Assembly: GCA_030038715.1 (NCBI GenBank)
Contig: JASHSO010000094.1
Coordinates: 1-13,174 of the forward strand
From: Streptosporangiaceae bacterium
Lineage (GTDB): Bacteria; Actinomycetota; Actinomycetes; Streptosporangiales; Streptosporangiaceae
Direction of reading: 5' to 3'
Length of the DNA stretch: 13,174 nt
This document shows, piece after piece, positions 1 to 5,881 of this stretch. The translations under genes and the position numbers were made by a program. The notes under the pieces are model-generated. The model had not been told where the DNA came from and did no database searches. It saw only the letters and a program-made list of their open reading frames with translations. Each line of letters opens with the position of its first letter. The first letter of the stretch is position 1.

Positions 1-52
1 CACGGGGTCTTCTAGTGTGAGACAGGTGGTCGCACCGGCACTGCGCGATTTG

Positions 53-337
53 TCAGAGCTGACGCGGCCGGTACACGTCGGAGCGGTGCTCGATGGCGAT
101 GACCGTGACAGTGCGGAGGTCGTCGTCGATGCGGTAGATCAGCCGGTAATCGCCACGCCGGGCGCTGTGCAGCCCGGCAAGACCGAACTGCAGCGGCTTG
201 CCGACCCGGCCAGGGGCCTGCGCCAGCGACCCGTAGATGAATTCAACCGCCGCGGTCGCTACCTTCTCCGGCAGCCTGGCCAGCGACCGGCGCGAGGCAG
301 GAGTCCAGGCGACCGCGTAAACCGCGTCGCTGGTCAC
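53..337 (-). CDS. RelE/ParE-family type II toxin
   Basis: This 94-residue protein has the length and fold signature of RelE/ParE toxins. The N-terminal helical part (TPASRRSLARLPEKV) is followed by a proline/glycine turn, and the C-terminal strands read GDYRLIYRID and VTVIAIEHRSDVYR. The basic residues in these strands (Arg of GDYR, His-Arg before the final DVYR) sit where RelE-type toxins place residues for mRNA cleavage. Family members either cleave ribosome-bound mRNA or poison gyrase, and the sequence alone does not decide which. The start is a GTG at 337-335 that overlaps the antitoxin TGA as GTGA, which implies translational coupling and antitoxin-first synthesis. The protein appears intact, with no frameshift. 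It lies a few hundred bases from a tRNA and an integrase scar, a common setting for mobile toxin-antitoxin pairs. Family confident; exact target unknown. Confidence 0.88.
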   Translation of the reverse strand: MTSDAVYAVAWTPASRRSLARLPEKVATAAVEFIYGSLAQAPGRVGKPLQFGLAGLHSARRGDYRLIYRIDDDLRTVTVIAIEHRSDVYRPRQL

Positions 338-618
338 CGCCGGGAGATCAGCTGCTGAGCTTGTTCTTTACTGAGGACTTCCGCATCGCCGGAGGCGATT
401 TCGGCCAGGCTCTGGCGGATGTCGGCCAGCAGCTCGTCGCTGTCCATGATGTCGAGCGTCTCCTCCAGCGATTCGAGGTCCGCGACGCTCATGACCACGA
501 CCGCCGGATGCCCGTGCCTGGTGATCACGATGCGGCCGTGCTCTCGCTCCAGCCGGTCGACGACCTCCGACAGCCGGTTCTTCACGTCGGCGAGCGGCAT
601 CTGCTCTGACACTGACAT
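334..618 (-). CDS. Phd/YefM-family antitoxin
   Basis: This 94-residue protein begins MSVSEQMPLADVKNRLSE. It continues with the DNA-binding Phd/YefM N-terminal fold: ADVKNRLSEVVDRLE, then RIVITRHGHPAVVVMS. An acidic, helical C-terminal half (about residues 50-94) is the part that normally wraps and neutralises the toxin. An ATG at 618-616 is preferred over the longer open frame to 783, because homology begins right after it and a -10 element lies 7 bases upstream, while the extra N-terminal stretch is low-complexity Pro/Arg/Ala. No Shine-Dalgarno sequence precedes the ATG. The gene is first in a two-gene operon with the toxin (4-base GTGA overlap). Autorepression is expected for the family, and an inverted repeat covers the promoter. 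Confidence 0.88.
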   Translation of the reverse strand: MSVSEQMPLADVKNRLSEVVDRLEREHGRIVITRHGHPAVVVMSVADLESLEETLDIMDSDELLADIRQSLAEIASGDAEVLSKEQAQQLISRR

Positions 619-633
619 GGCTATAAGTATAGC
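619..633 (-). promoter_or_regulatory. Leaderless promoter/operator of the toxin-antitoxin operon
   Basis: On the minus strand a TATACT -10 hexamer (631-626) is followed by seven bases and then the ATG at 618, so transcription would start at or next to the initiation codon. The -10 lies inside a perfect 6-bp inverted repeat, GCTATA-2-TATAGC (620-633). This is a natural operator for the antitoxin and would allow binding that blocks RNA polymerase. The -35 is poor. Seen: the motif, spacing and symmetry. Inferred: the start point and autoregulation. Confidence 0.55.
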
Positions 634-1053
634 TACTTTAGGGCCGGTCGGCCAGCCGCCCAACCCGCGCTTCTGCCGTGCCTCATGTCCTGGGTGCCGA
701 GCGCGGCGCCACGGTGGTGGAGCCGGCGGGGCTGCAAAACTTGGGCACGTATTCGGCACAGACAGCCGGTGCCAGCCGGACAAGGCACGGCAGATCGCGA
801 GATCTGGTTGCCGATGGATTTTGCTAAGACTGCAGGTCAGAGCCTAGATGCGCACGCCTGGGACGGGTTGGGTACGACGTCGGAAGCCTTCGCTGGCGGT
901 GCTCAGCTGGCTGAGCGGCCGTTTGCCGAACGGCACGCCAAAGTGCCCGCCCCAGGCCCGTCCCGCCACCGCCGACGGCCGGTGCCGGGCGATGGAACTG
1001 CGGCCATCACCGCAGGTCACAGGTCTCATGCGCGCGTCAGGGCCGGGTTCGGC
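634..1053. other. Non-coding stretch between TA operon and tRNA
   Basis: I see no convincing gene here: open frames in all readings are Arg/Pro/Ser-rich and resemble no family. It holds a perfect 6-bp inverted repeat CAGATC-gcga-GATCTG (791-806) of unknown role, and a tRNA-like half molecule listed separately (901-935). Confidence 0.5.
901..935 (+). pseudogene. tRNA-like remnant (D arm plus anticodon arm)
   Basis: A D arm folds from GCTC (901-904) and GAGC (913-916) around an eight-base loop containing GG. One base later an anticodon arm has a perfect 5-bp stem GCCGT/ACGGC (918-922, 930-934) and a seven-base loop TTGCCGA. The T33-like base is followed by GCC, which would read glycine codons. 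It matches tRNA-Thr 180 bases downstream at 28 of 35 positions; five of the seven differences are in the anticodon loop. No T arm or matching acceptor strand follows, so it is not a functional canonical tRNA. It may be a broken tRNA left by recombination, or a tRNA-shaped regulatory element. Confidence 0.55.
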
Positions 1054-1059
1054 TACGAT
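1054..1059 (+). promoter_or_regulatory. Probable -10 of the tRNA-Thr promoter
   Basis: TACGAT fits the actinobacterial TANNNT consensus and sits 13 bases before the first tRNA base, giving a short 5' leader. No clear -35 lies 17-18 bases upstream. Confidence 0.4.
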
Positions 1060-1072
1060 GCAGCGAGTTCCC

Positions 1073-1145
1073 GCCGGTGTAGCTCAGTTGGCAGAGCGGC
1101 CGTCTTGTAAACGGCAGGCCAGCGGTTCGATCCCGCTCACCGGCT
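1073..1145 (+). tRNA. tRNA-Thr (anticodon UGU)
   Basis: This is a complete cloverleaf. The acceptor strands GCCGGTG (1073-1079) and CACCGGC (1138-1144) pair over 7 bp. The D stem is GCTC/GAGC. The anticodon stem is GCCGT/ACGGC with loop CTTGTAA, anticodon TGT at 1106-1108. The variable loop has five bases, and the T stem AGCGG/CCGCT carries the loop TTCGATC. The discriminator base is T1145. CCA is not encoded (CCC follows), so the end must be added after transcription. The molecule reads ACA and probably other threonine codons. A degraded integrase 115 bases downstream and a duplicated 3' end suggest that this gene has served as an integration site. Confidence 0.97.
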
Positions 1146-1167
1146 CCCAGTTCACCGGCACCCAGTT
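1138..1167 (+). repeat. 15-bp tandem duplication over the tRNA 3' end
   Basis: CACCGGC-T-CCCAGTT (1138-1152) is followed immediately by CACCGGC-A-CCCAGTT (1153-1167), a 14 of 15 match. The first copy includes the 3' acceptor strand of the tRNA. The second copy could be an attachment-site remnant left by element insertion and loss, or a simple slippage duplication. Confidence 0.75.
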
Positions 1168-1168
1168 C

Positions 1169-1195
1169 AGCGAGGGTAGACACCCTCCCTGCGCT
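1169..1195 (+). terminator. Hairpin after tRNA-Thr
   Basis: AGGGT (1173-1177) pairs with ACCCT (1182-1186) around a short loop. The outer bases AGCG (1169-1172) can pair with CGCT (1192-1195) across a one-sided bulge. It is placed well to end the tRNA transcript, but there is no U tract, so termination is inferred. Confidence 0.4.
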
Positions 1196-1259
1196 CGGCC
1201 GTGTGGACCGGTTCGTGGACCGAATGCCACTGATCCGGGCTATTCCGCTGCCATGCCTT

Positions 1260-1812
1260 GGGGGTGCCAGAGGTCACGTAGAGCAACTGCCGAGCGGATC
1301 GCGGCGAGCCAGGGTCTACGCCGGAGTTGATCCGATCACCCAGCGAGAGATCCGCCTCACGGCCACCGCCAAGACCGAGCAGCAGACGCACATCGAGTTC
1401 GGCAGGCTGCTCAAGCAAGCATCCGAAGGCCACCCGCCCGAGTCCGACGCCACGGCGGCGAAGCTGCTGGATGAATACGCGACGATCGCGCCCTGGGACC
1501 TGTCCACACGGCGGACCAACGAGGGATTCATCCGCCGCGCCATCAAGCCCGCCCTGGGCACCTGGATACGCAAGGTCCGCGGCCCCATCCTCGGCCAGCT
1601 CTCACGGCGACCCTGACAGAGGCGATCCGGCCCGGCATCTGCCGTCGATCACCGAGCTGAGCGCCTTGCAGGGCATCGGGACCGGCGTCATCGGGCGCGC
1701 CTACGAGACGCTCGCCGCAGACGGCATGATCATCAGCCGCCGCGGCCAGACCCCGATCGTGCCCCGCGTCAAGGCGTTCGTGCAGCTCCGCTGGGGCGTG
1801 GACAATGGCTGA
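1260..1812 (+). pseudogene. Eroded tyrosine integrase with a GntR-like segment
   Basis: Three reading frames in succession resemble one actinobacterial integrase type. The first frame (about 1260-1600) encodes the arm-binding and SAM-like N-terminal region: EQLPSGSRRARVYAGVDP, then AKTEQQTHIEFGRLLKQA, then STRRTNEGFIRRAIKPALG. A second frame around 1607-1640 gives LTEAIRPG. A third (about 1639-1790) gives a winged-helix GntR-like part, LPSITELSALQGIG and YETLAADGMIISRRG, which some integrases of this group carry between the N-terminal and catalytic domains. The linker between the first two pieces is mostly missing. The whole catalytic domain with its Arg-His-Arg-Tyr residues is absent; the last frame closes at 1812. 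The gene therefore cannot encode an active recombinase. It lies next to tRNA-Thr in the usual integrase-tRNA arrangement, so it is read as the scar of an integrated element. Confidence 0.75.
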
Positions 1813-1871
1813 GCTACTCATCCTGAGTGTTGCCCTGCGCGCGGCCTGCGCGGCTGATCAAGAGCAAAGCG

Positions 1872-1891
1872 GCCCGCCACCCCCAGCGGGC
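1872..1891 (-). terminator. Terminator-like hairpin after the cyclase gene
   Basis: GCCCGC (1872-1877) and GCGGGC (1886-1891) form a 6-bp GC stem with an eight-base loop, starting in the stop codon of the minus-strand cyclase gene. On that strand it is followed by a modestly T-rich stretch (CTTTGCTCTT). Termination is plausible, not proven. Confidence 0.45.
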
Positions 1892-3861
1892 TATGACTCC
1901 ATCAGTGCCCGTTGCGCTTCCAGGAGGTCCCGGAACCGTGGTTCGCCGCGGGCGGCGGCGAACAGGGGCGAGTACATCAATCTCAGGAGCGGCAGGTCGT
2001 GCGATTGCAGCGCCTGGCTCATCCGCGCGTAGAACGCGTCCATCTCACCGAGGGCGAAGTGGACGAAGCCGGCCATGAACGCGGTCGCGTTGCCGTGCTC
2101 GGTCAGCTCATCGAGCTTGCTGAGCAGCTGCCGGGCTGCCTGCTCATCGTCCCGCAAGGCGGCCAGGTACCCCTCGAAGGTGAAATTCCAGGGGTCATCG
2201 GGCCTGAGCTCTTTCATGCGCTGGATCGCCTCGCCGGCCTGGCCGAGCTCGCCCCGGCCCAGGTGGTACTCGGCGAGCTGGGCATTGGTCCGGTAGGGCA
2301 CCAGCGGCAGCGACCGTTCCCAGTGCGCGAGGGCCTGGCCCTCGCGCCCGGCGTAGAAGTAGGCCAGGCCGAGGAGCGCGACGAGGTTCAGGTCCAGCGG
2401 GTCGATCTGGTACCCCGCTTCGGCCAGCCGGACCATCTCCTCCGGGTCACCCTCGCCCCCACTGACCTGAGCCAGCCACCGGTAGGGCTCGGAGAGGCTG
2501 GGGTTGAGCTGCATCGCCGCCGCCGCCTCGGCCTTGGCGGCGGCGAGTTCATCTCGCGCCAGGTGAAGCGGGGCCAGCATCGAGTGAGCCTCGGCCAGCC
2601 GGGGGTTCAGCTCGAGCGCCCGCCTGACGACGCGCTCGGCCTCCGCCCGCGCTGCCCGCGGCTCGATGCCCTCCTCATCTAGCCACAGCAGGCAGTCGGC
2701 CTTGCCGACCAGGGCACGGGCGAACGCCGGGTCCCGGGCCAGCGCCCGCTCGAAGAACTGCAGCGCCTGCCGGATTGTCTCCTCGGACCTGCGGTCGTGG
2801 GCCAGCTGCCGGCCGTGCAGGAAGTCGGTGTAGGCGGTCATGTCATCCGTGTCCCGTTCCGCGCCAGCGGCCTGCGTCGCCAGCCTGGGACCGCCGGGCG
2901 CGGATAGCCTGGCCGCGACCGACTCGGTGACCCGCCCGGCGATGTCGCTCTGGATCGCGAAGATGTCATCCAGCTCCTTGTCATAGCTGGATGACCACAG
3001 GTGCTCGTCGGTCCCGGCGTCGATCAGCTGGGCGGTGACCCGGATCTTCGCGCCGGCCTTCCGGACGCTGCCCTCGACCACGGTCCCGGCGCCGAGCTCC
3101 CGGCCGATCTCCGAGGTCCGCAGCCGGGTCGCCTTGTACTGCATCATCGTCGTCCGGGCGATGACCTTCAGCCCGGCTGTCTGCGCGAGCTTGTCGATCA
3201 GCTCCTCGGTGATCCCGTCCGAGAAATACTCATCCGCCGGATCAGGGCTGATGTTTTGGAACGGCAGAACGGCAACCCTCTCCCGCGGCAGCGCCCGAGC
3301 TTGCATCCCGGCGACCGGCCCTGCCCGGGCGCCCAGCCCGGACGCGGCAAGCTGAAACAGGCGAACCGGCCGGTCCAGGTCCTTGAGCCGGTGCTCGCCC
3401 AGATCCAGCAGGGTGAACCCCAGCTCCTCCTCTTCATCCTCGACGAGGGTCTGCGTCGCCTGGGAGACCAGCACCTGACCGCCAGAGGCGGCCGAACAGA
3501 TCCGCGCCGCCCGGTGCACGGCCAGGCCCGTGTACGCGCCACCGGACGGAACCGCCTGGCCAGTGTGAATGCCCATCCGCACCCGCACCGCCGCGCCCGT
3601 CGGCCACAGGTGCGCCGCCAGCGCCCGCTGCACCTGCAGCGCGCACAAGACGGCCTGCTTGGCGCCGGCAAAGGCGACAAAGAACGCATCGCCCTGGGTG
3701 TCTACCTCATAGCCAGCGTGCTCGGCGATCGCGGCCCGGAACAGATCCCGGTGCTCGGCCAGAACCTGCGGATAGCGGTCCCGCAGCGCCTTGACCAGCC
3801 GGGTGGACCCCTCGATGTCGCTGAACAAGAAGGTGACCGCCCCGCTCGGAAGCCCCATCAT
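1891..3861 (-). CDS. Class III cyclase-TolB-like-TPR signalling protein
   Basis: This 656-residue protein has three parts. Residues 5-175 are a class III nucleotidyl cyclase domain. Metal-binding aspartates are visible in FSDIEGST (Asp15) and TQGDAFF (Asp58). The catalytic Arg is Arg120 in AVHRAARI, but the usual transition-state Asn is His116. Residues about 193-320 resemble the TolB-like N-terminal domain of CadC and related regulators (RVAVLPFQNIS, DEYFSDGITEELI, VVEGSVRKAG). From about 340 to the end lie TPR-type helical repeats (ARDPAFARALVGKA, LNPRLAEAHSML, LNPSLSEPYRWLA). The expected reaction is ATP (or GTP) to cyclic nucleotide, with the C-terminal parts sensing or scaffolding. No membrane helix is seen. 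The tandem ATGs at 3861/3858 were chosen because homology begins just after them; an in-frame TTG at 4020 would add 53 low-complexity residues. Confidence 0.85.
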   Translation of the reverse strand: MMGLPSGAVTFLFSDIEGSTRLVKALRDRYPQVLAEHRDLFRAAIAEHAGYEVDTQGDAFFVAFAGAKQAVLCALQVQRALAAHLWPTGAAVRVRMGIHTGQAVPSGGAYTGLAVHRAARICSAASGGQVLVSQATQTLVEDEEEELGFTLLDLGEHRLKDLDRPVRLFQLAASGLGARAGPVAGMQARALPRERVAVLPFQNISPDPADEYFSDGITEELIDKLAQTAGLKVIARTTMMQYKATRLRTSEIGRELGAGTVVEGSVRKAGAKIRVTAQLIDAGTDEHLWSSSYDKELDDIFAIQSDIAGRVTESVAARLSAPGGPRLATQAAGAERDTDDMTAYTDFLHGRQLAHDRRSEETIRQALQFFERALARDPAFARALVGKADCLLWLDEEGIEPRAARAEAERVVRRALELNPRLAEAHSMLAPLHLARDELAAAKAEAAAAMQLNPSLSEPYRWLAQVSGGEGDPEEMVRLAEAGYQIDPLDLNLVALLGLAYFYAGREGQALAHWERSLPLVPYRTNAQLAEYHLGRGELGQAGEAIQRMKELRPDDPWNFTFEGYLAALRDDEQAARQLLSKLDELTEHGNATAFMAGFVHFALGEMDAFYARMSQALQSHDLPLLRLMYSPLFAAARGEPRFRDLLEAQRALMES

Positions 3862-4106
3862 ACGGCGGCCGCCATCACGCTCGCCGCCCCAGGCACCCCG
3901 GACCCGGATGCGCCCGGCCGCTGCCCCAGGCACGGCCGGTGCCGCGGGCCATGGTCGGCCCTGCAGGGGCAACTGGTACCACGATCGCCCTCCCGTCTCG
4001 TAGCGTAGACCAGGCGACAAGGCAGGGCGAGCATGATCGCCGCCTCCGAGTGGGCGCCGATGCCGTTGCGGGACGGCGCGCTGCGGTCCTGGCCCGGGTC
4101 GGCTAG

Positions 4107-4270
4107 CGTGGGTGGATCGCTGACTTCGCGGGCAAGACCGCCCTGGTCACCGCCGCGACCTCGGGCATCGGCCGGGCAGCTACGGTGGGCTTCGCCCGCC
4201 GGGGGGTCGGTCGTGCTGGCCGGCCAGCGTGCGGACCAGGGGCGCCTGGTCGACGCGAGGCGTGGGGCGG
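4107..4270 (+). pseudogene. Short-chain dehydrogenase fragment, frameshifted
   Basis: Reading from 4125 gives FAGKTALVTAATSGIGRAA, the SDR nucleotide-binding start with its TGxxxGIG-type glycine motif (here AATSGIG), then VGFARRG. At a run of six G (4201-4206) the homology jumps frame and continues as SVVLAGQRADQGRLV. A run of five G would restore one frame. No start codon lies in the first frame after its in-frame stop at 4104-4106, and no catalytic Ser-Tyr-Lys part follows. It is a dead, truncated remnant. Confidence 0.65.
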
Positions 4271-4320
4271 GCGTACGGCGGCCTGGACTGCGGCCGACAG
4301 GCTATGAGCCGGCGGCCCTG

Positions 4321-4668
4321 GTGACACCGGGAGGCAGAGACGTCATCACGACCGAGGTCCGGAACGTCCGCACCTGGAATGGGCGCTTCAACGTCACCGC
4401 CAAGATCGTCGAGGTGTCCGCCAGTACCGACCGGACTCTACGGGTGCTCTACACGACGGCCGTGGACCATGCCACGGGCGGGGATAACGGCGAGGTCGCC
4501 AGGCTGGACCAGCAATGCCGGGTCCTGTCGCTCGGGCCGGACGCAAGCGACCCACTGGTCGACTGCTTCTCAGTCGGAGCACTCGTGCACGGGAAGCTAA
4601 TCACTCTGCCGGGCTTCCCCAGCCCGACTAGCAGCGGGATCTCGGGCCAGAACGCAATCGCCTGGTGA
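4321..4668 (+). CDS. Unrecognised ORF, possibly a gene remnant
   Basis: From an in-frame GTG at 4321, 115 residues run to a TGA at 4666-4668. I do not recognise the family. The segment VRNVRTWNGRFNVTAK followed by LRVLYTTAVDH looks like alternating beta strands. Two cysteines are present (DQQCRV, LVDCFSV). There is no signal peptide or membrane helix. The frame stays open upstream into the SDR debris, so the true N-terminus is uncertain, and the GTG has no good ribosome-binding site. It may be the C-terminal part of a lost protein. Composition is less Arg/Pro-biased than nearby spurious frames, which is the main reason to list it. Confidence 0.35.
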   Translation: MTPGGRDVITTEVRNVRTWNGRFNVTAKIVEVSASTDRTLRVLYTTAVDHATGGDNGEVARLDQQCRVLSLGPDASDPLVDCFSVGALVHGKLITLPGFPSPTSSGISGQNAIAW

Positions 4669-4748
4669 CGGTCCCGGCCATAGCGGAGGGCGGCGGGGGA
4701 TAGGGCACAGGCGCATTTATAGGGCCAACAATGGTGACGATCACTGTT

Positions 4749-4797
4749 GCAGTCGGCTGGCGGGATCAGCTAGGGCTGATCCCGCGTTCCCGACTGC
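4749..4797 (+). other. Long two-part hairpin
   Basis: An outer 8-bp stem GCAGTCGG/CCGACTGC (4749-4756, 4790-4797) encloses a perfect 10-bp stem GCGGGATCAG/CTGATCCCGC (4760-4769, 4776-4785) with a six-base loop. Only a small 3+4 base internal loop separates them. There is no T tract on either strand. It could be a structured RNA domain, a factor-dependent terminator for the upstream ORF, or the remnant of a mobile-element end. Confidence 0.6.
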
Positions 4798-4889
4798 GCC
4801 GTGCGGCCGGCGCCCCGTACGGGCCGTCGTATCCGCCGTGATGTCGTCGGGCTGGGCCCGCAACACCGCGTCATTGCATCGCGTTGGTT

Positions 4890-4931
4890 GCCGCCCGCTT
4901 GGCAGCTGGCCAGCGCCTGCGGCTAATTTTT
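4890..4931 (+). terminator. Intrinsic terminator with U tract
   Basis: GCCGC (4890-4894) pairs with GCGGC (4919-4923) around an inner stem CGC-T-TGGC (4896-4903) with GCCAGCG (4909-4915), a 7-bp helix with one bulged T. TAATTTTT (4924-4931) follows directly. A T tract is unusual in this GC-rich window, which makes the call stronger. It ends plus-strand transcription before the XRE gene promoter. Confidence 0.6.
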
Positions 4932-4987
4932 CGCCACGGCTGGTCCGGCGAATCCTCGCTGTCCGCCTGCTGCATGGTACAGGAACC

Positions 4988-5016
4988 TTGACATCAGAAG
5001 AGAGTAAAGGTAGCTT
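4988..5016 (+). promoter_or_regulatory. Leaderless promoter of the XRE-membrane protein unit
   Basis: A consensus TTGACA -35 (4988-4993) is followed by an exact 17-base spacer and TAGCTT as -10 (5011-5016). Seven bases further is the A of the ATG at 5023, and no Shine-Dalgarno sequence is present. Transcription is therefore predicted to start at or beside the first base of the start codon. Confidence 0.7.
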
Positions 5017-5019
5017 TAC
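5004..5019. promoter_or_regulatory. Inverted repeat over the -10, likely XRE operator
   Basis: GTAAAG (5004-5009) and CTTTAC (5014-5019) are perfect inverted copies separated by GTAG, covering the -10 box. Dimeric XRE-type repressors bind short symmetric sites like this, so autoregulation by the downstream product is the natural reading. Confidence 0.55.
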
Positions 5020-5022
5020 ATC

Positions 5023-5229
5023 ATGCGGAACAGCGTACGGGAGCAGCGAACACACCGGGGCCTGTCTCAGGCAGAGCTGGCGGCGGCGCTGGGCGTGTCG
5101 CGGCAGACGGTGATCTCCATAGAGAACGGCCGGTACCTGCCATCGCTGCCGCTGGCGTTCACGATCGCGCGGTTCTTCGACATGACAGTCGACAAGATGT
5201 TCGAGCCCGATGAGGAGACTGGCACGTGA
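5023..5229 (+). CDS. Small XRE-family transcriptional regulator
   Basis: This 68-residue, single-domain Cro/C1-type protein has a helix-turn-helix at about residues 4-60. QRTHRGLSQAELAAALGVS carries the scaffold and second helix; RQTVISIENGRYLPSLP is the recognition helix and following turn; ARFFDMTVDKMFEPDEE completes the bundle. It matches the short regulators that pair with small membrane proteins in Gram-positive bacteria. There is no effector domain, so control must come from dimerisation, the membrane partner or protein levels. The ATG is the only sensible start and appears leaderless. The stop overlaps the GTG of the next gene (GTGA), so the pair is translationally coupled. The intact reading frame contrasts with the debris to its left. 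Confidence 0.88.
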   Translation: MRNSVREQRTHRGLSQAELAAALGVSRQTVISIENGRYLPSLPLAFTIARFFDMTVDKMFEPDEETGT

Positions 5230-5696
5230 GTACATTCATCTCCCCGCGACTGCGCAAGCCCGTAGCGATCACGATTGCCGGGGCCCTATTCGCCGCAGCG
5301 TGGCTGGTTCGAGGTGGCCCACTGTGGTGGATCTCGATCATGGTCCTGGTCGTTACGGCGGCCCGCGCGATCACCTGGTATCGAATGGCCGGCCAAGACA
5401 CCGACGAGGGCGCGCTGGCCGGTTCCCGGGCGGACGAACGGCAGCGCGAACTCAGCTGGCGTTCACGGGCCCTGAGCTGGAATCTCGTTGCCATTGCGGC
5501 GTTCGTCGGCTTGACAGCCGCGGTCGCGGCCAGGGCTAGCTGGTGGTGGCCGTTCCTGGTCATCCTGGCAGTGGCTGGCCTCGGTTACTTGTTCGGACTG
5601 TCGACCTACGGTGGTGCAGAGGAAGACCCTGCGGATGATGGCGACGCACCGCGTCAGTCTCGCGCGAACCATGCGATGGATATGGATCCGCGATAG
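5226..5696 (+). CDS. Four-helix membrane protein paired with the XRE regulator
   Basis: This 156-residue protein has two hairpins of membrane helices: about 13-29 (VAITIAGALFAAAWLV) and 31-50 (WWISIMVLVVTAARAI), then after a polar loop about 86-104 (NLVAIAAFVGLTAAVAA) and 106-126 (WWWPFLVILAVAGLGYL). The polar loop carries DERQRELSWRSRALSW, the DERQR-type motif seen in DUF2178-like small membrane proteins that sit next to XRE regulators. The C-terminus is short, acidic and cytoplasmic in character. The start is the GTG overlapping the regulator stop. The exact role is unknown; the constant pairing of such genes suggests that the membrane protein and regulator work together. Family assignment to DUF2178 is by motif memory only. 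Confidence 0.8.
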   Translation: MSTFISPRLRKPVAITIAGALFAAAWLVRGGPLWWISIMVLVVTAARAITWYRMAGQDTDEGALAGSRADERQRELSWRSRALSWNLVAIAAFVGLTAAVAARASWWWPFLVILAVAGLGYLFGLSTYGGAEEDPADDGDAPRQSRANHAMDMDPR

Positions 5697-5781
5697 GTGA
5701 TGTGCGGTAAGCCAACCCGTGACAAGGCGCGCAGGACGGCAAACTCACGTGGCCATGGCCCGCCCCTTCGATGAAGCGTCT

Positions 5782-5799
5782 GTCCACGGCCCCGTGGAC
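5782..5799. terminator. Palindrome between convergent genes
   Basis: GTCCAC (5782-5787) and GTGGAC (5794-5799) form a stem around GGCCCC, which can pair further. It lies in the 185-base gap where the membrane-protein gene and the minus-strand protease-like gene converge, so a bidirectional terminator is plausible. There is no T tract. Confidence 0.35.
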
Positions 5800-5881
5800 G
5801 GCTGCACCCCCCTGGTCGTGCACGCCCAGTGCAGCCAGCTCAGCCAGGACAGACAGGTCGCGCTGCCAGGGACCAGGCGGC

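Noticed and set aside
3001..4008. Plus-strand open frame of 335 codons over the cyclase gene
   Set aside because: Shadow of the cyclase/TolB coding strand; Pro/Arg/Gly-rich with no conserved segments.
4741..5235. Minus-strand open frame of 164 codons opposite the XRE gene and its promoter
   Set aside because: It covers a consensus promoter, a terminator and the XRE coding region on the other strand, and its translation is Arg-rich without motifs.
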